Assembly: GCA_007570785.1 (NCBI GenBank)
Contig: ML662465.1
Coordinates: forward strand, 4,785,902 to 4,849,901
Direction of reading: 5' to 3'
Length of the DNA stretch: 64,000 nucleotides
From: Antilocapra americana
Lineage: Eukaryota; Chordata; Mammalia; Artiodactyla; Antilocapridae
The notes beneath the pieces were generated by a model that was not told the origin of the DNA, searched no databases, and saw only the letters and a list, made by a program, of their open reading frames with translations. Below are positions 47,431 to 58,657 of the stretch, in pieces. Position numbers and translations under genes: made by a program. Positions within the stretch are counted from its first letter, which is position 1. Every line of letters starts with the position of its first letter.

Positions 47431-47514
47431 GCTGGTGCTAAGGGAACTTGAGGGGATCAAGTTGGGAAAACAGTACACGTGACTTCAGCACCGTGCTGGG
47501 GAAATGAGGAGACT

Positions 47515-48065
47515 TAGGAGCTGTACTAGTCACAATAACAGAGACCCAGAAGTCTATTCTTGCACACTTCGGGAGACCAGAAATTGAGGTAGGGTTGGTT
47601 CCTCCTTAAGGTTTTGGGGGATGATCGGTTTCAGAGGCCTCCCCCAGCTTCTGTGGCTGCCAGCAATCCTCGGCCAGTGGACACATCACCCGAGTCTCTT
47701 CCTCCGTCTTCACATGCTCTTCTTCCCTGTGTCTCTGTCTAAATGGCCTTTTCTTAGAAGGAGATCTGTCACTGGATTAGGGCCACCCTGAACTCACATC
47801 TGCAAAGACCCTCTGCCCAGGTTGGGCTTCCCTCATAGCTCAGTCAGTAAAAAATCTGCCTGCGATGCAGGAGACCTGGGTTCGATTCCTAGGTTGGGAA
47901 GATCCCCTGGAGAAGGAAATGGCAATCCACTCCAATATTCTTGCCTGGAAAATCCCATGGACTGAGGAGGCTAGCAGGCTCCAGTCCATGGGTCGCAGGA
48001 GTCGGCCACGACTTAGTGACTAAACCACTATCAGGTTAGGTGGAATTCACAGGATCACTCGTTCA
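47515..48065 (-). mobile_element. MaLR (MLT1/MST-like) LTR remnant, split by a Bov-A SINE
   Basis: 'agaagtctattcttgcacac', 'cagaaattgaggtagggttg', 'ttcacatgctcttcttccct', 'gtgtctctgtctaaatggcc' and 'ggattagggccaccctgaac' match the reverse strand of MaLR LTRs. The Bov-A copy at 47824-48031 interrupts it. Family assignment is from memory. Confidence 0.55.
47818..48037 (+). mobile_element. Bov-A SINE inside a MaLR LTR
   Basis: Body 47824-48031: 'gggcttccctcatagctcag', 'cctgcgatgcaggagacctg', 'ggttgggaagatcccctgga', 'ggaggctagcaggctccagt', 'ccacgacttagtgactaaac'. CAGGTT flanks both ends. Confidence 0.9.
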
Positions 48066-48269
48066 ACTTGAATATATATACTGGGTGGAGCCAGCTCTGT
48101 CCACTAACCTCGCCAGTTATCATCAGCTTCATCTTTTCAGAGAATGACTAAGGAGATGGCTTGTGAGCCCTGAACACAGCTCTCAACTGGCTGAGGAGAC
48201 TGGTCCCAAGGGAACTGTGTGTCCAAGTGCTTATTGATGGGAGAGGGCAGTGATAGTTGGGGACCAAGG

Positions 48270-48835
48270 CCCCACTCCCCACTGCCACAAGTTCAACAGA
48301 TGCCTGCTGAAAGTCCAAAGCCGAACTGAGCCTCCCTCAATTGCTCTCTCTTACATCTCTCATCCAGTGCATCAAGTTTTGTCAACTATACTTTCAAAAA
48401 ACATCCACACCCAACCTTCTTCCAGGTCTAAGCCACCATGATTCTCACCCTGGTCTCTTGCGATTGCCTCCTGCATAATCCTCTGTTTCCACTCTGCCTG
48501 CTCCCAACCTCCACAGACACTCGATCCTCCCTGGAGGACTCTTCCCCGGAGATTGCTCAACAGCGCGCTTTCTTACCTCGCTCAGTGTGACCCCCTCGCA
48601 GAGGTCCTCCCCGACCCCCTTGGCTCAAGTGGCAGCCCCACTGTCACTCCCCACCCCCTTCCTCTTCCCAGCACTCACCACATCTGGCATTCTGCTCATC
48701 TCCACTTGTTTCTTTTCTCCCTCCCTAGAAGGTAAGCTGGAGGACAGCAGCTGTTTGGTTTGACTGCTTCACTGTCGCATTACCAACATCTAGACACTCA
48801 ATAAATATTTCGTGAATAAATAAATAAGATCTGAG
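48270..48835 (+). repeat. L2 LINE remnant
   Basis: 'cactctgcctgctcccaacc', 'cagaggtcctccccgacccc', 'aggtaagctggaggacagca', 'gacactcaataaatatttcg' and a TAAA-rich end fit L2 in sense order. Confidence 0.6.
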
Positions 48836-49069
48836 TGAGGGGTGTGCATGCTAAGTTGTTTTCAGTCTTGTTCGACTCTTTATGACCCCATGGACTGTAG
48901 CCAGCCAAGCTCCTCTGTCCATGGGAATCTCAACAACACTGGGGTGGGTCGCCATGCCCTCCTCCAGGGCATCTTCCCAACCCAGGGATTGAGCCAGAGT
49001 CTCATATGTTTCCTGTACTGGCAGGTGGTTTCTTTATCACTAGAACACCTGGGAAGCCCACGAGTGAGG
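48833..49069 (-). mobile_element. Bov-tA SINE with 8-bp TSD
   Basis: Reverse body 48841-49061: 'gctaagttgttttcagtctt', 'gttcgactctttatgacccc', 'atggactgtagccagccaag', 'tatcactagaacacctggga'. GAGTGAGG flanks it at 48833-48840 and 49062-49069. Confidence 0.92.
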
Positions 49070-49194
49070 AGAAAGGAATTAAAAGAAATCCCTAGGTCTA
49101 GGTCACTAAACATCTGTAGTGATTCAGCTCTCAGCATCATTTGATTTATCTATGGTTACATCCAACTTATAATTCACAATATATTTGAGGCAGC

Positions 49195-49270
49195 ATTCAA
49201 GATTATGTAATATTAAACAAGTAGATTTTATGTTATGTAAATTATACCTTGGTAAAGCTGGTTAAAAGTG
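49195..49270 (+). repeat. Old L1 3' end fragment
   Basis: 'gttatgtaaattataccttg' with 'gtaaagctgg' is the usual end of mammalian L1M 3' UTRs. Confidence 0.55.
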
Positions 49271-49340
49271 ATTATATAGTACATAGGATGTATTTAAGAA
49301 TGGTACAGAAAAACCCAAATAAACTTTTTGCCCAACCCAA

Positions 49341-49389
49341 TATGTGTGTGTGGAGGGGGTAGGGTGTGTGTGTGTGTGTGTGTGTGTGT
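49341..49389. repeat. (GT)n microsatellite
   Basis: A short GT run at 49343-49351, a G-rich break, then (GT)13 at 49364-49389. Confidence 0.95.
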
Positions 49390-50619
49390 ATTTTATAAAT
49401 ATAGTATGTGTGTTTGTATGTGTTGTACTGTTAGCTTCCTAAAGGCCAAAACAACCAGAATTACATGAGATGATGACAAAAGTTTATATTTCCTGTAAGG
49501 AAAATCATTGGTTGCAGAGAAAAATAAGCTTTCCCTGGAACTTAGGTCTAGAAGACATGTCTCATGTGGATCGTGAAGATGCAGTGCTGCCAGGGATGAT
49601 GTTCTTAGCAACATCCCTGCGACAGGGTCAGAGGAGGAAGAAGTGAGACCATACCATCTAGCATGGGCAGAGCTCACCAGCTTGACTAATATACAAAGGT
49701 CAGGAAAAGATGGTAACTGGATGAACTCAGACGGTGCATCTAAGAGAGAGAGAGAGACACATCTGGGGCTCACAGACTGCCCAGAACAGTAATTCGGGAG
49801 GAGAGGATCTGTAAGGTGCAGGGAGCTGAGGGTGCACGGGAGAGGGATGCAGAACCAAGTTAAAGCCAGGTACGCAGAGTACAGGCCTCCAGGGGGACCC
49901 CAAGCCCCTCTGCCCGCCTCTCCCACACACACCACAGTACAGAGCTGGCTTGTGGACAAGGCTGGGTGAGAGTCTCGGCAGGGCTGATCTCTGGCAAGTG
50001 TGAACCCTCCTCTATTTCAGGGCTCCCTCTCTTTGAGGGTCCCCTTGCTCTCTGGGACTGTCTCCTACTTGGTGCCGCCCTTGCTCTCTGAAGGTCAACT
50101 CAGTTCTGTTTTCAGGCAAATCCAGTCTCCTCCCCTCCCCTTTCCTTCCCTTGGCTTTGCCTCGCATGCCTGCTTGTACTGGGCTCCTGTTTCTCCAGGC
50201 TGCACACTAGAACTCCCTGCGGAGCTTTTACCAGCTGATGCTTGGACCACACTCCAGACCAACTAAGTCAAAATCTTCTAAATCCTGGGGGCCTTCCTGT
50301 GCCAGGCCTGGCCTGCCCTGCCCTGGGGGAGGATGAGGTGGTGAGTTGGCAAGAGGCCATCGGGATGGTACTGTAATCAGGGGCTGGAGCACTGAGCAAA
50401 CACTGGCCACTGTTCTCCTTGGGGCTTTCGCCCACTCAGGAGGAGGATTTTGAGAGAGACTTGGGTGCAGCTGGGTTACAAGATGAGCGTCCACATTCTC
50501 ATCTCTTTACAACATAGCAGGTATCCTGACAAGCTCTTTGATGTTAAGAATGAGACTGTGACCTTGCCAAAACTGATAAGCTCAAAGTTTATATCTAGTT
50601 AGAGCTGTAAAATCACAGT

Positions 50620-50825
50620 AGGTACAAGTTAAGTTCTGGATTCAAAGCATCATTCTATCATGTGCTTGCTGTGTGATCTTGGGCAAATTACTCAACCTCT
50701 CTGACTCTTGGTTCCCTCATATATATAAAAGAGGCATAGTAATAGCCCTCCTTCCTAGGGCTGTTGTGAGAGCAAGTTACATAATGCAAATGAAGTTCAG
50801 AGCCTGGCATAGATCAAGCCATTTT
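50620..50825 (-). repeat. MIR SINE remnant
   Basis: 'gctgtgtgatcttgggcaaa', 'ttactcaacctctctgactc', 'gggctgttgtgagagcaagt', 'ttcagagcctggcatag' is a well-preserved reverse MIR. Confidence 0.82.
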
Positions 50826-50830
50826 GTTTA

Positions 50831-51027
50831 TGGCTCAGACAGTAAAGAATCGGCCTACCCATGCAAGAGACAGGGGTTCAACCCCTGAGTCAGAAAGATC
50901 CGGAGAATGGAATGGCAACACACTCCAGTAATTTTGCTTGGGAAATCTCATCAACAGGGGAGCCTGGCAGACTACAACCCATCCATAGGGTGGCAAAGAA
51001 CTGGACACGACTGAGCCACTAAGCACA
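50831..51027 (+). mobile_element. Bov-A SINE
   Basis: 'atggctcagacagtaaagaa', 'gggttcaacccctgagtcag', 'aatggcaacacactccagta', 'tggcaaagaactggacacga', 'ctgagccactaagcacag'. It directly follows the MIR. Confidence 0.88.
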
Positions 51028-51119
51028 GGTCTTAGATGCAGCCTGTGAACTTTTAGTTGCAGCATGTGGGATCTAGTCCCCCATGGAGCCTCAGCCACTG
51101 GACCACCAGGGAAGTCCCA
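51028..51119 (-). mobile_element. CHR-type SINE fragment
   Basis: 'ttagttgcagcatgtgggat', 'ctagtcccccatggagcctc', 'agccactggaccaccaggga', 'agtccca'. A reverse fragment with an internal deletion of the B-box part. Confidence 0.78.
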
Positions 51120-51695
51120 GGCAATGTTGTTAAAGTGAAAAAATAAATACAGAGAATAAGAGGGATGCTCCTGCTCCCTCAGTGGGGACAGCAGTTCCTT
51201 CCCACATTCTCCAGATGGCAGAGAGTGAACCAGAGCCATAGACCAAAATTTCTGCAAAATCTATTTCCCAGGAGATCCTTATGTGCAGCCCAGAGTGAAA
51301 GGCAAGGTCGTGGGGTCTGTGTTTAGAGGTGGGGCTGGCGTGAGCCCTCCTGGAGAAGCTAAGAGGACTCTCCCGCAGGGAGCGGCATGCTCAGCCCAGA
51401 CGGGACTTCCCCGCAGAATCAGAGCCCATCTGTCCTCTTCTAACATTCTGAACGGGGCAGCGATGATACTCCCTGAACTCCAGGCCCCTCTAGACTCATC
51501 TTTTCTGGCAAAGCCCTCCTTCAGACTGGGCTGGGTTTGAAGAGTTGGCTTAGGCCCCCCAACCTCTGATAACCAGAGGCATGGAATGAGGGACAGAGCC
51601 ATTCCAACCAGGAGACCCTGGAGGTGGATGTGGGGGTACATGTACACCACAGTCCATCAAGTCATAGGGTCGTGAGAGTGATTCAGTGAGACACA

Positions 51696-51938
51696 GCATC
51701 TTAGAGAGAAAGTGTGCACGCTTAGTCGTGCCTGACTCTTTTTTCAACCCTATGGACTGTCGCCCGCCAGGCTCCTCTGTCCATGGGATTTCCTAGGCAA
51801 GAATACTGGAATGGGTTGCCATTTCCTCCTCCAGGGCATCTTCCCGACCCAGGGATCGAACCCACATCTCCTGTGTCTCCTGCATTGGCAAATGGATTCT
51901 TTACTGCTGAGCCACCTGGGAAGCCACATGGCATCTTA
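51696..51938 (-). mobile_element. Bov-tA SINE with 8-bp TSD
   Basis: Reverse body 51704-51930: 'cacgcttagtcgtgcctgac', 'ggactgtcgcccgccaggct', 'cagggatcgaacccacatct', 'ttactgctgagccacctggg'. GCATCTTA flanks it at 51696-51703 and 51931-51938. Confidence 0.92.
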
Positions 51939-52544
51939 AGAGCTTAACACCTAGAACCAGAACTCAATACACCATGTTCACCACGGTTGACGAATTCTTT
52001 CTTTACCTTGTGAGGTTCTCCCAAATGTCAACTTTCACCAGACATGAGGATGTCCTAACATATTCTAGGTTATCTTGGAGGCCCTAATTTAATTCTTCAA
52101 AGCGTACTGTTATTGTTTAAACTTTGGGTCATATATTCTAAGCATATATATCCACACATATGTGTGTTCAAATTTTATATTTGATGGTGGACTCACTAAA
52201 TAGAATACAACATCATGTGGTTTAAGGGAATTAAATACATTTGCCTCTAGCAGCAAACTGGAAGTTAGCCATCTAGAAATGGCTTCTGGCTTCTAACAGC
52301 TCCTTTTGGAGGAGCAACTTGGGTAGGCTTGCAAATTGAAGAAGTACTTCAGGAAAAATTGAGAAGTGGTATAGTGGGGAAAGGATGCTAATTGGGAGTT
52401 AATAGAGTGGATCTGGGTAGCACTGCATCACTTTGTGGATACAGTGTTCAAATTGGCAAGACAAAAATAAGAGCAGTGATACTCGGCATGCAGATCAACT
52501 GGGTTATTTCATGATTTATTATGTAAGGTTTTCCTTATTTAAAA

Positions 52545-52830
52545 TAAAATCTCTTTATATGGTTACATACTGTATGATTCCAACTATATGACATTCTGGA
52601 AAAGGCAAAACCATGGAGACAGTAAAAAGATCAGTGGTTGCTAGGGGGTAAGGGGGTGGGAGGGATGAAGAGGCGGAGCGTAGAGGATTTTTAGGGCAGT
52701 GAAACTACTCTGTAAGATACCATAATGGTTGATGCATGTCGCTACATATCTGTCTAAATATGTAGAACGTACACCACCAAGAATGAACTCTAATGTAAAC
52801 TGTGGACTTTGGGTGATAAGGACGTGACCA
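52545..52830 (+). repeat. Old L1 3' UTR remnant
   Basis: 'tactgtatgattccaactat', 'atgacattctggaaaaggca', 'aaaagatcagtggttgctag', 'gggagggatgaagaggcgga' is the classic older L1 3' UTR wording. Family not assigned. Confidence 0.65.
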
Positions 52831-53734
52831 CATGGATTTATTGATTATAATGAATGTACCACTCAAGTGAGAGATGTTTATAATGGGGAAGCATGGAGCT
52901 GAGTGACAGATAAATTGAGTTTGCAGATCAGAGGTCAGGATGACAGGTGGGATTAAGATTTAAGCCTTTTAAAATGATGCCATGTCACCCACTAGATTTA
53001 ATCAAGTGTCAACTTTTTCCCCACTAGCAGAGAAAGCCAGTGGAAGTGTGAAACGAAGTTTAGAATGGGGGTACTTTTGGCCAAGTCATCTCTGGCTCCT
53101 GTGGGCCTGCTATTGTTAGGCAAATGTCACTACACCCATGGAAGGAATGACTCACAGTCGCTGCTAGGAAGAGGAAAAGGAACACGAAGATTTTAACTTG
53201 AAACGCTGAGCCCTTGTGTTTTAAATGAAGATGGTTCATTGGATTCCATAAGACATGTCTGATTGGGTTGTAATAAATGCAAAACAACTATTATATTTCA
53301 GATCTCTGGCTGTATTCCTTCTAATTATTCATATCAAAGAACTGATACAGTGGAATTGATAGGTATCAATTTGAGTTACTGACATTGTTCTCTTGAGCTC
53401 AGATCAATGTTGGTGACCTGTAGGTTGGCTTAGTTAATTTTCTTTGAATCATACATTGTATTTGACAAAGCTAGATGGTTAGAATAAAAGCAGATTTAAT
53501 TCAACTGCTTTGTGAACAGTCTCAGGGAAGACAAACCAATAATTGATGCCTCTCATCAAAAGAAAACATAGTGAAACCCTTAAGGGTTCATCATTCATTT
53601 CGACAATTAGGTGGACAAAGAAATCCCTTTTCTCTATCATCTGAACCTTTTCTCTATAATCTGAAGTGCTCTATGTACACAAGCCTCCCTTTGTGGTTGG
53701 TGTTACAGGCTGGTGGAGCATGGTGAGTACCCTG

Positions 53735-53960
53735 GAGGCTGTGTGGCATAGCAGCTATAGATTCAGGAGCCAGACTCGGGTTTGAATCTGCATCCACAGA
53801 TGCAAGAATCTGGAGGCTCTGCGCTCAATCCTGAGCCTCCACTCCCTCAACTGAAAAATGGGAATAATGACAGCACCCACCTCCTAAGGTCATTATTAAG
53901 ATTAAATGAGCAATGCATACAAAACACTTAGACAGGTTCTCAGTGCTCAGAATATATTAT
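53735..53960 (-). repeat. MIR SINE remnant
   Basis: 'gattcaggagccagactcgg', 'gtttgaatctgcatccacag', 'caactgaaaaatgggaataa', 'tgacagcacccacctcctaa', 'ggttctcagtgctcagaata' is a reverse MIR. Confidence 0.8.
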
Positions 53961-53994
53961 CAATCTCTGCAGCGATGTTCAATGAGGCCAACGC

Positions 53995-54178
53995 ATGCAT
54001 ATATGATAAGTTGTGTCCGACTCTTTGTGACCCTATGGACTGTAGCCCACCAGGCTCCTCTGTCCATGGGATTCTCCAGGCAAGAATACTGGAGTGGGTT
54101 GCCATGTCCTTCTCCAGGGCATCTTCCCAATCCAGGGATTGAACCTGCATTGGCAGGTGGGTTCTTTACCACTAGCAA
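53995..54178 (-). mobile_element. Bov-tA SINE
   Basis: Reverse copy: 'gataagttgtgtccgactct', 'ttgtgaccctatggactgta', 'aatactggagtgggttgcca', 'cagggattgaacctgcattg', 'gggttctttaccactag'. Confidence 0.92.
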
Positions 54179-55151
54179 CACAATACATAATATGAAACGG
54201 AGCTGAGAGATGGGTAAGGATTGAACAAACTATGGTGTGCTTAGTTATATTAACCATCTATACTTGTACATTCAAAATATTTACCATGGGCATTGGATGA
54301 TTATAATTTATAGGCCTCTGCAATCATGTTTGTTGTAGTAAAGATTATGGGTTATGCTTAGGAAACAGGGATTCATCTTAACAGGACAAGAATTTCTGAA
54401 ATAGCATGTAAAGATGCGGTTGAGATGGATACGCAGAGGGTGAACTATGACAGCACAGTAATTGGACCAGAGGCTGTGAATTATCGCCCGAGACAGAGAT
54501 TCCATGTTAACAGGCTCTATCTGACCCCTTCAGTAAGAGAACTAGATCTAACTTTTTCTTCTTTTCCCCAAAGAGCCAGGCAATGTTTTGCAGAATATAC
54601 AGATTTGAAGGAAACACAGGCCTATGTACCATACAGTCTAGTATTTTCTTCCTTCTCTTTGAGGATCTTCCCAGACCACATCTGCTTTTTGGAGAGTCCA
54701 TTCTTGTTGTCCTTCCTGATAGATGGATGGAAAAGTGACCTGTCCTCCTGGCCATAACTGGATCTCATGATCCCTGAGCCACACTGGCCCATCAATCTTT
54801 TTCCTAGGGCTTTAAATTCTAGGCTATTCTAGATTTGGGGATTTGACTGAGAACGGAGAAGTGCTAGAAGGCTGAGGGAGAGAAGCTGGGGTGACAGACT
54901 GGGGGGCCCCCAGGATGAAGGCAATGATGGCTGGGTTCCTGGAAGCTTCTCCTCCCTGCTATACTTCCTGCCTTTGGAAGTTGGGAGATACACAGAAAAT
55001 ATGCCATGTCTGCCCAATAAATTCCCTCTTTCCTCACTCTGGCTTGACAAGAAAACTTGAAATTCCAAGTGTTTCACTTTCTTTGATAAAATAAATTTTA
55101 TTGGGAAAATAGACTCTCACACTTTCTTGTTCTGTAATTTACTATCTCCTG

Positions 55152-55385
55152 AGGGGTGAATTGGGGCTTACGTGGTGGCCCAGTGGTAAAGAATCTGCCT
55201 GCCAATGCAAGAGATGTGGGTTTGATACCCAGGTCAGGAAGATTCCCTGGAGGAGGAAATGGCAACCCACTCCAGTGTTCTTGCCTGGGAAACCCCTTCA
55301 AAGAGGAGCCTGGCAGGCTACAGTCCAGGGGGTCGCAAAGAGTTGGACATGACCGAGCGACTGAGCTCCACACACAAGGGGTGAA
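55152..55385 (+). mobile_element. Bov-A SINE with 9-bp TSD
   Basis: Body 55161-55376: 'gggcttacgtggtggcccag', 'tggtaaagaatctgcctgcc', 'tttgatacccaggtcaggaa', 'ggtcgcaaagagttggacat', 'gaccgagcgactgagc'. AGGGGTGAA flanks it at 55152-55160 and 55377-55385. Confidence 0.92.
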
Positions 55386-56354
55386 AATAGGGGTTACAGA
55401 AAAGCAGCAAGTCACTTCATTGATGAGAGACCTGGACGAATTCAGAAAGTGACTGGGGAAGATGAGTTGGCAAAAATACTCAGCAATCAGAATTGCATAC
55501 GAAAGACTGGGGGCTGGGAGGAAGGAGCCATAATTGGGATAGAACCAAAGAGAAGGCAGGAATCCAAGATCAGACAGCAAATGTCAAAAGGTTCTCTGGA
55601 AAAGGATTAAGGGAACAGGTAGCAAAGACTTTGAGCTATCTGTGAACCATATGATAAAAAGACTCACCATATGGTGCAGGAAGATAGCAGAGCAGGTTGA
55701 AGTAAAGGGAAGAGCTTTTGTCTGTAGGATTATATAACCACCTCTAATGTATGGACGTATATGTGTGCGTGTGAATCCATACCACTAATGAGATTAAAAT
55801 TAGGATAGACTCCCACAAAGGGAGCTCCAAGACTTTAGAAAAGGCCTTTGTTACTGGTAGAAACTAAACTGCCTTTTCATCTCTTCAGGCAATTTCTTCC
55901 TGGGGTAACTCAATGCTTTACTTGGATCCAAAAGAAGACCCTGGAGTCTGGGGGTGGAGCTCTGCATTTTTCTCTCTCGTGCCCAAACTCAAAGCACATG
56001 CTAGTTAAGTACCCCAGCAGCTTTTGGGGGGAGAGCTTGAAGGTTGCACTCTTGGGGCACTGGTGTCAGCAACCAGGGCCAACTTCAAGCACACTGGGGA
56101 CCACGATCTTTTCAGGGGCTCATGAAAGTATTTTTCATTTCTTTCCAAATCACAAGGGAAAAAAATTAACTTTTAAGCTGAAGAAGATGCTTTAACCTGC
56201 AATGTTAATATATTTGTCCTTATATCAGTCAAAAGATAGAGTTTTAAAGGAGGAGCCCATAAAGTCTTCATTTTAAATGGTTTCAAAAAAGACTAGCAGT
56301 GTGGTGGAGGTGAATGGACCCCAAAGTAGACAAGAGTGCTGTTAGAGATGGAAA

Positions 56355-56530
56355 GAGGCAACTGGAGTCATAAAACCTGATTTCAAGTTCTGGTCCTGCC
56401 TCCTCCTAGCTGTGTGGTCTCGGGGAGGTCGCTCAGCCTCTCTGACTTATAGTTTTCAAATAGGTCTAATAGGGTTAATATCAGTAACTATCGTGCAGGG
56501 CTGTGGTGAGAATTAATACATGTGATCCCT
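56355..56530 (-). repeat. MIR SINE remnant
   Basis: 'aaacctgatttcaagttctg', 'agctgtgtggtctcggggag', 'gtcgctcagcctctctgact', 'tgcagggctgtggtgagaat' is a reverse MIR. Confidence 0.82.
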
Positions 56531-56540
56531 GTAAACCCAT

Positions 56541-56820
56541 AGCATTCCTGGTGGCTCAGTGGTAAAGAATCCACCTGTCAATGCAGGAGACACAGGTTCA
56601 ATCCCTGGTCCCGGAAGATCCCACCTGTCCTGAAGCAACTGAGCCCATGAGCCACAGGTATTGAGCCTGTTGTCTACAGCCTGTGTTCCGAAACAAGGGA
56701 GGCCACTGTAAAAAGAAGCCTGTGCACCGCGACTAGAGTAGCCCCTGCTCGCCACAACCAGAGAAAAGCCCAACATGAAGACCCAGCACAGACAAAAGTT
56801 AATAAACAAAATTATTTTTA
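56541..56820 (+). mobile_element. CHR-type tRNA-Glu SINE, full-body
   Basis: 'attcctggtggctcagtggt', 'ggttcaatccctggtcccgg', 'aagatcccacctgtcctgaa', 'gcaccgcgactagagtagcc', 'acatgaagacccagcacaga', then an A/T-rich tail. Confidence 0.9.
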
Positions 56821-57374
56821 AAAATTGCATGGCCCCTGGAAATTAAGATGAGCTCAATAAAAGTTGGAGGCAATGGAGATGGGTGAGTGGAACTGTATAG
56901 GGAGGGGATGGCTGACAGAGCTGGTGAGGGTTAGAAGAAATGAAAGTTGACAGTTGAAAAGAAACCAGCTGAAGAGTTACTACACACACTAGAGATGCCT
57001 CCAAGACTTGGAGGATCCCACAAGTGAAGCCTGCAGAGGAGGTGAGAAGGGCAGACACTAGAAGAGAGAAGTGAATTCTCAGGAGCCCTCCTAGGAGTCC
57101 CTGCCGACGAGCGCTGGCTCATAGACAGGTGATCAACAAACATGGAGTGAGGAAGAACAGAACATCGGGAACCTTCCATCATGATGGGCATGCCGTCTGT
57201 CTAATGGCAGAGGCTCAGACTGAACACAAGGCATGCAAACTCTGGTTACACTCGGAGGGAAAGAGAAGGGGGTAGAGGATGAGAAAATAAGAGGGTAAAC
57301 AGTTAACCTTCTAGAATATATGTGTGACATGGTGAGATGACCACTGTTGAGACTAGAAATGCAAGTGTTAGAAG

Positions 57375-57560
57375 TATCAAGCAGTTAAGAGCCTCCGATC
57401 ACATGTATTCAAACCAAACCCGGTCTGTTAAATGCCACTGACTAGCTCTCTGACACTTATTTCAACTGCTTGCATCTCATTTCCTCAACTGTAAAATGGG
57501 GATATTAGCAGCTATATTACAGCGGAAGCATGAGCCAATACATACAAAGCTCTTACGACA
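57375..57560 (-). repeat. MIR SINE remnant
   Basis: 'tgactagctctctgacactt', 'tcatttcctcaactgtaaaa', 'tggggatattagcagctata' fits a reverse MIR. Confidence 0.7.
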
Positions 57561-57612
57561 AAGCTGGCATAGAGTGAGGACTGAAAACGTTACGTGATAG
57601 CATCAGCCTCTT

Positions 57613-57637
57613 CACCACCACCACCACCACCACCACC
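57613..57637. repeat. (CAC)8 microsatellite
   Basis: Eight perfect CAC repeats plus one C. It produces a histidine or glycine run in chance reading frames, which should not be read as a protein feature. Confidence 0.97.
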
Positions 57638-58194
57638 GTGAGAATATATGTTCCACGAGGGCAGATAATTTTGCCTGTTTTGTTCACAGTCATTTTCTCT
57701 GCACTTGTGGCCTTGTGGGGCTCCTGGGTACAAGGTCTTTCTGTGGCCCCCACTTCTTTGATTACAGGAAACAGCCTTCATTCGACCTACATGACCTTCC
57801 CTGAGTTCCAATGGGCAGACTCAAGCCGCTGTTAATTAGGGAAGGGAGGGGATGCAAGACCAGGGAGAAACAGTGAAGAGCAGCCTTGGGGCAAGGTCCT
57901 GTTTCCGCATCAAGGGATACACACAACAATATTGTTGAGCTATTTTGCAGATACTGAAACCCTGTCCAGGTGGGAGAAGTTAATAATTAATGATGGTATG
58001 CTGCCCACAAGCAAGCAGACCCCAGACCAACTGGACTGAAGGTCGGTGATGTTGACTCCTACTTATCTCACCACCAATCCATTAGGAGAATATCCACAAG
58101 CTTGATCATGCCCTCCGTGAACAATTACTGTAAAACCTGTCACTATCCCCAAGTGGGGACACTTGGTTCAGATGGCATTAGCCTGCTGTGTCCC

Positions 58195-58365
58195 CCTTTG
58201 CCTGGAAAAGCAATAAACCTATCCTTTTTTACTTCACCCCAAACTCCATCTCCAGGATTTGATTCGGCACTGGTATATGGAGAAGTCAAGCTTTCAGCAT
58301 CACCTAGAAGGGTGTCTGACACACAGTGAATGATCAATTAATACTTGTTGAATGAATAAATCCTT
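58195..58365 (+). repeat. L2 LINE 3' end remnant
   Basis: 'cagcatcacctagaagggtg', 'tctgacacacagtgaatgat', 'caattaatacttgttgaatg' is the L2 3' end. Confidence 0.7.
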
Positions 58366-58657
58366 AATTATGGCATCTGCTGCTGCTAAGTCACTTCAGT
58401 CATGTCCGGCTCTGTGCAATCCCACAGACGGTAGCCCACCAGGCTCCCCCGTCCCTGGGATTCTCCAGGCAAGAACACTGGAGTGGGTTGCCATTTCCTT
58501 CTCTGATGCATAAAAGCGAAAAGTGAAAGTGAAGTCGCTCAGTCGTATCCGACTCTTCGCGACCCCATGGACTGCAGCCTACCAGGCTCCTCCGTCCATG
58601 GGATTTTCCAGGCAAGAGTAGCCGGAGTGGGGTGCCACTGCCTTCTCCATAATTACG
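58365..58657 (-). mobile_element. BOV-A2 SINE (dimer)
   Basis: Reverse dimer at 58373-58649. Both units carry 'ccatggactgcagcc'/'ccacagacggtagccc' and 'attctccaggcaagaa'-type blocks, joined by a linker with 'aaaagcgaaaagtgaaagtg'. TAATTATG (58365-58372) and TAATTACG (58650-58657) may be the TSD. Low divergence suggests it is young. Confidence 0.9.

Noticed and set aside
57590..57811. Open frame with a glycine run on the minus strand
   Set aside because: The run is produced by the (CAC)8 microsatellite; no other protein-like feature is present.
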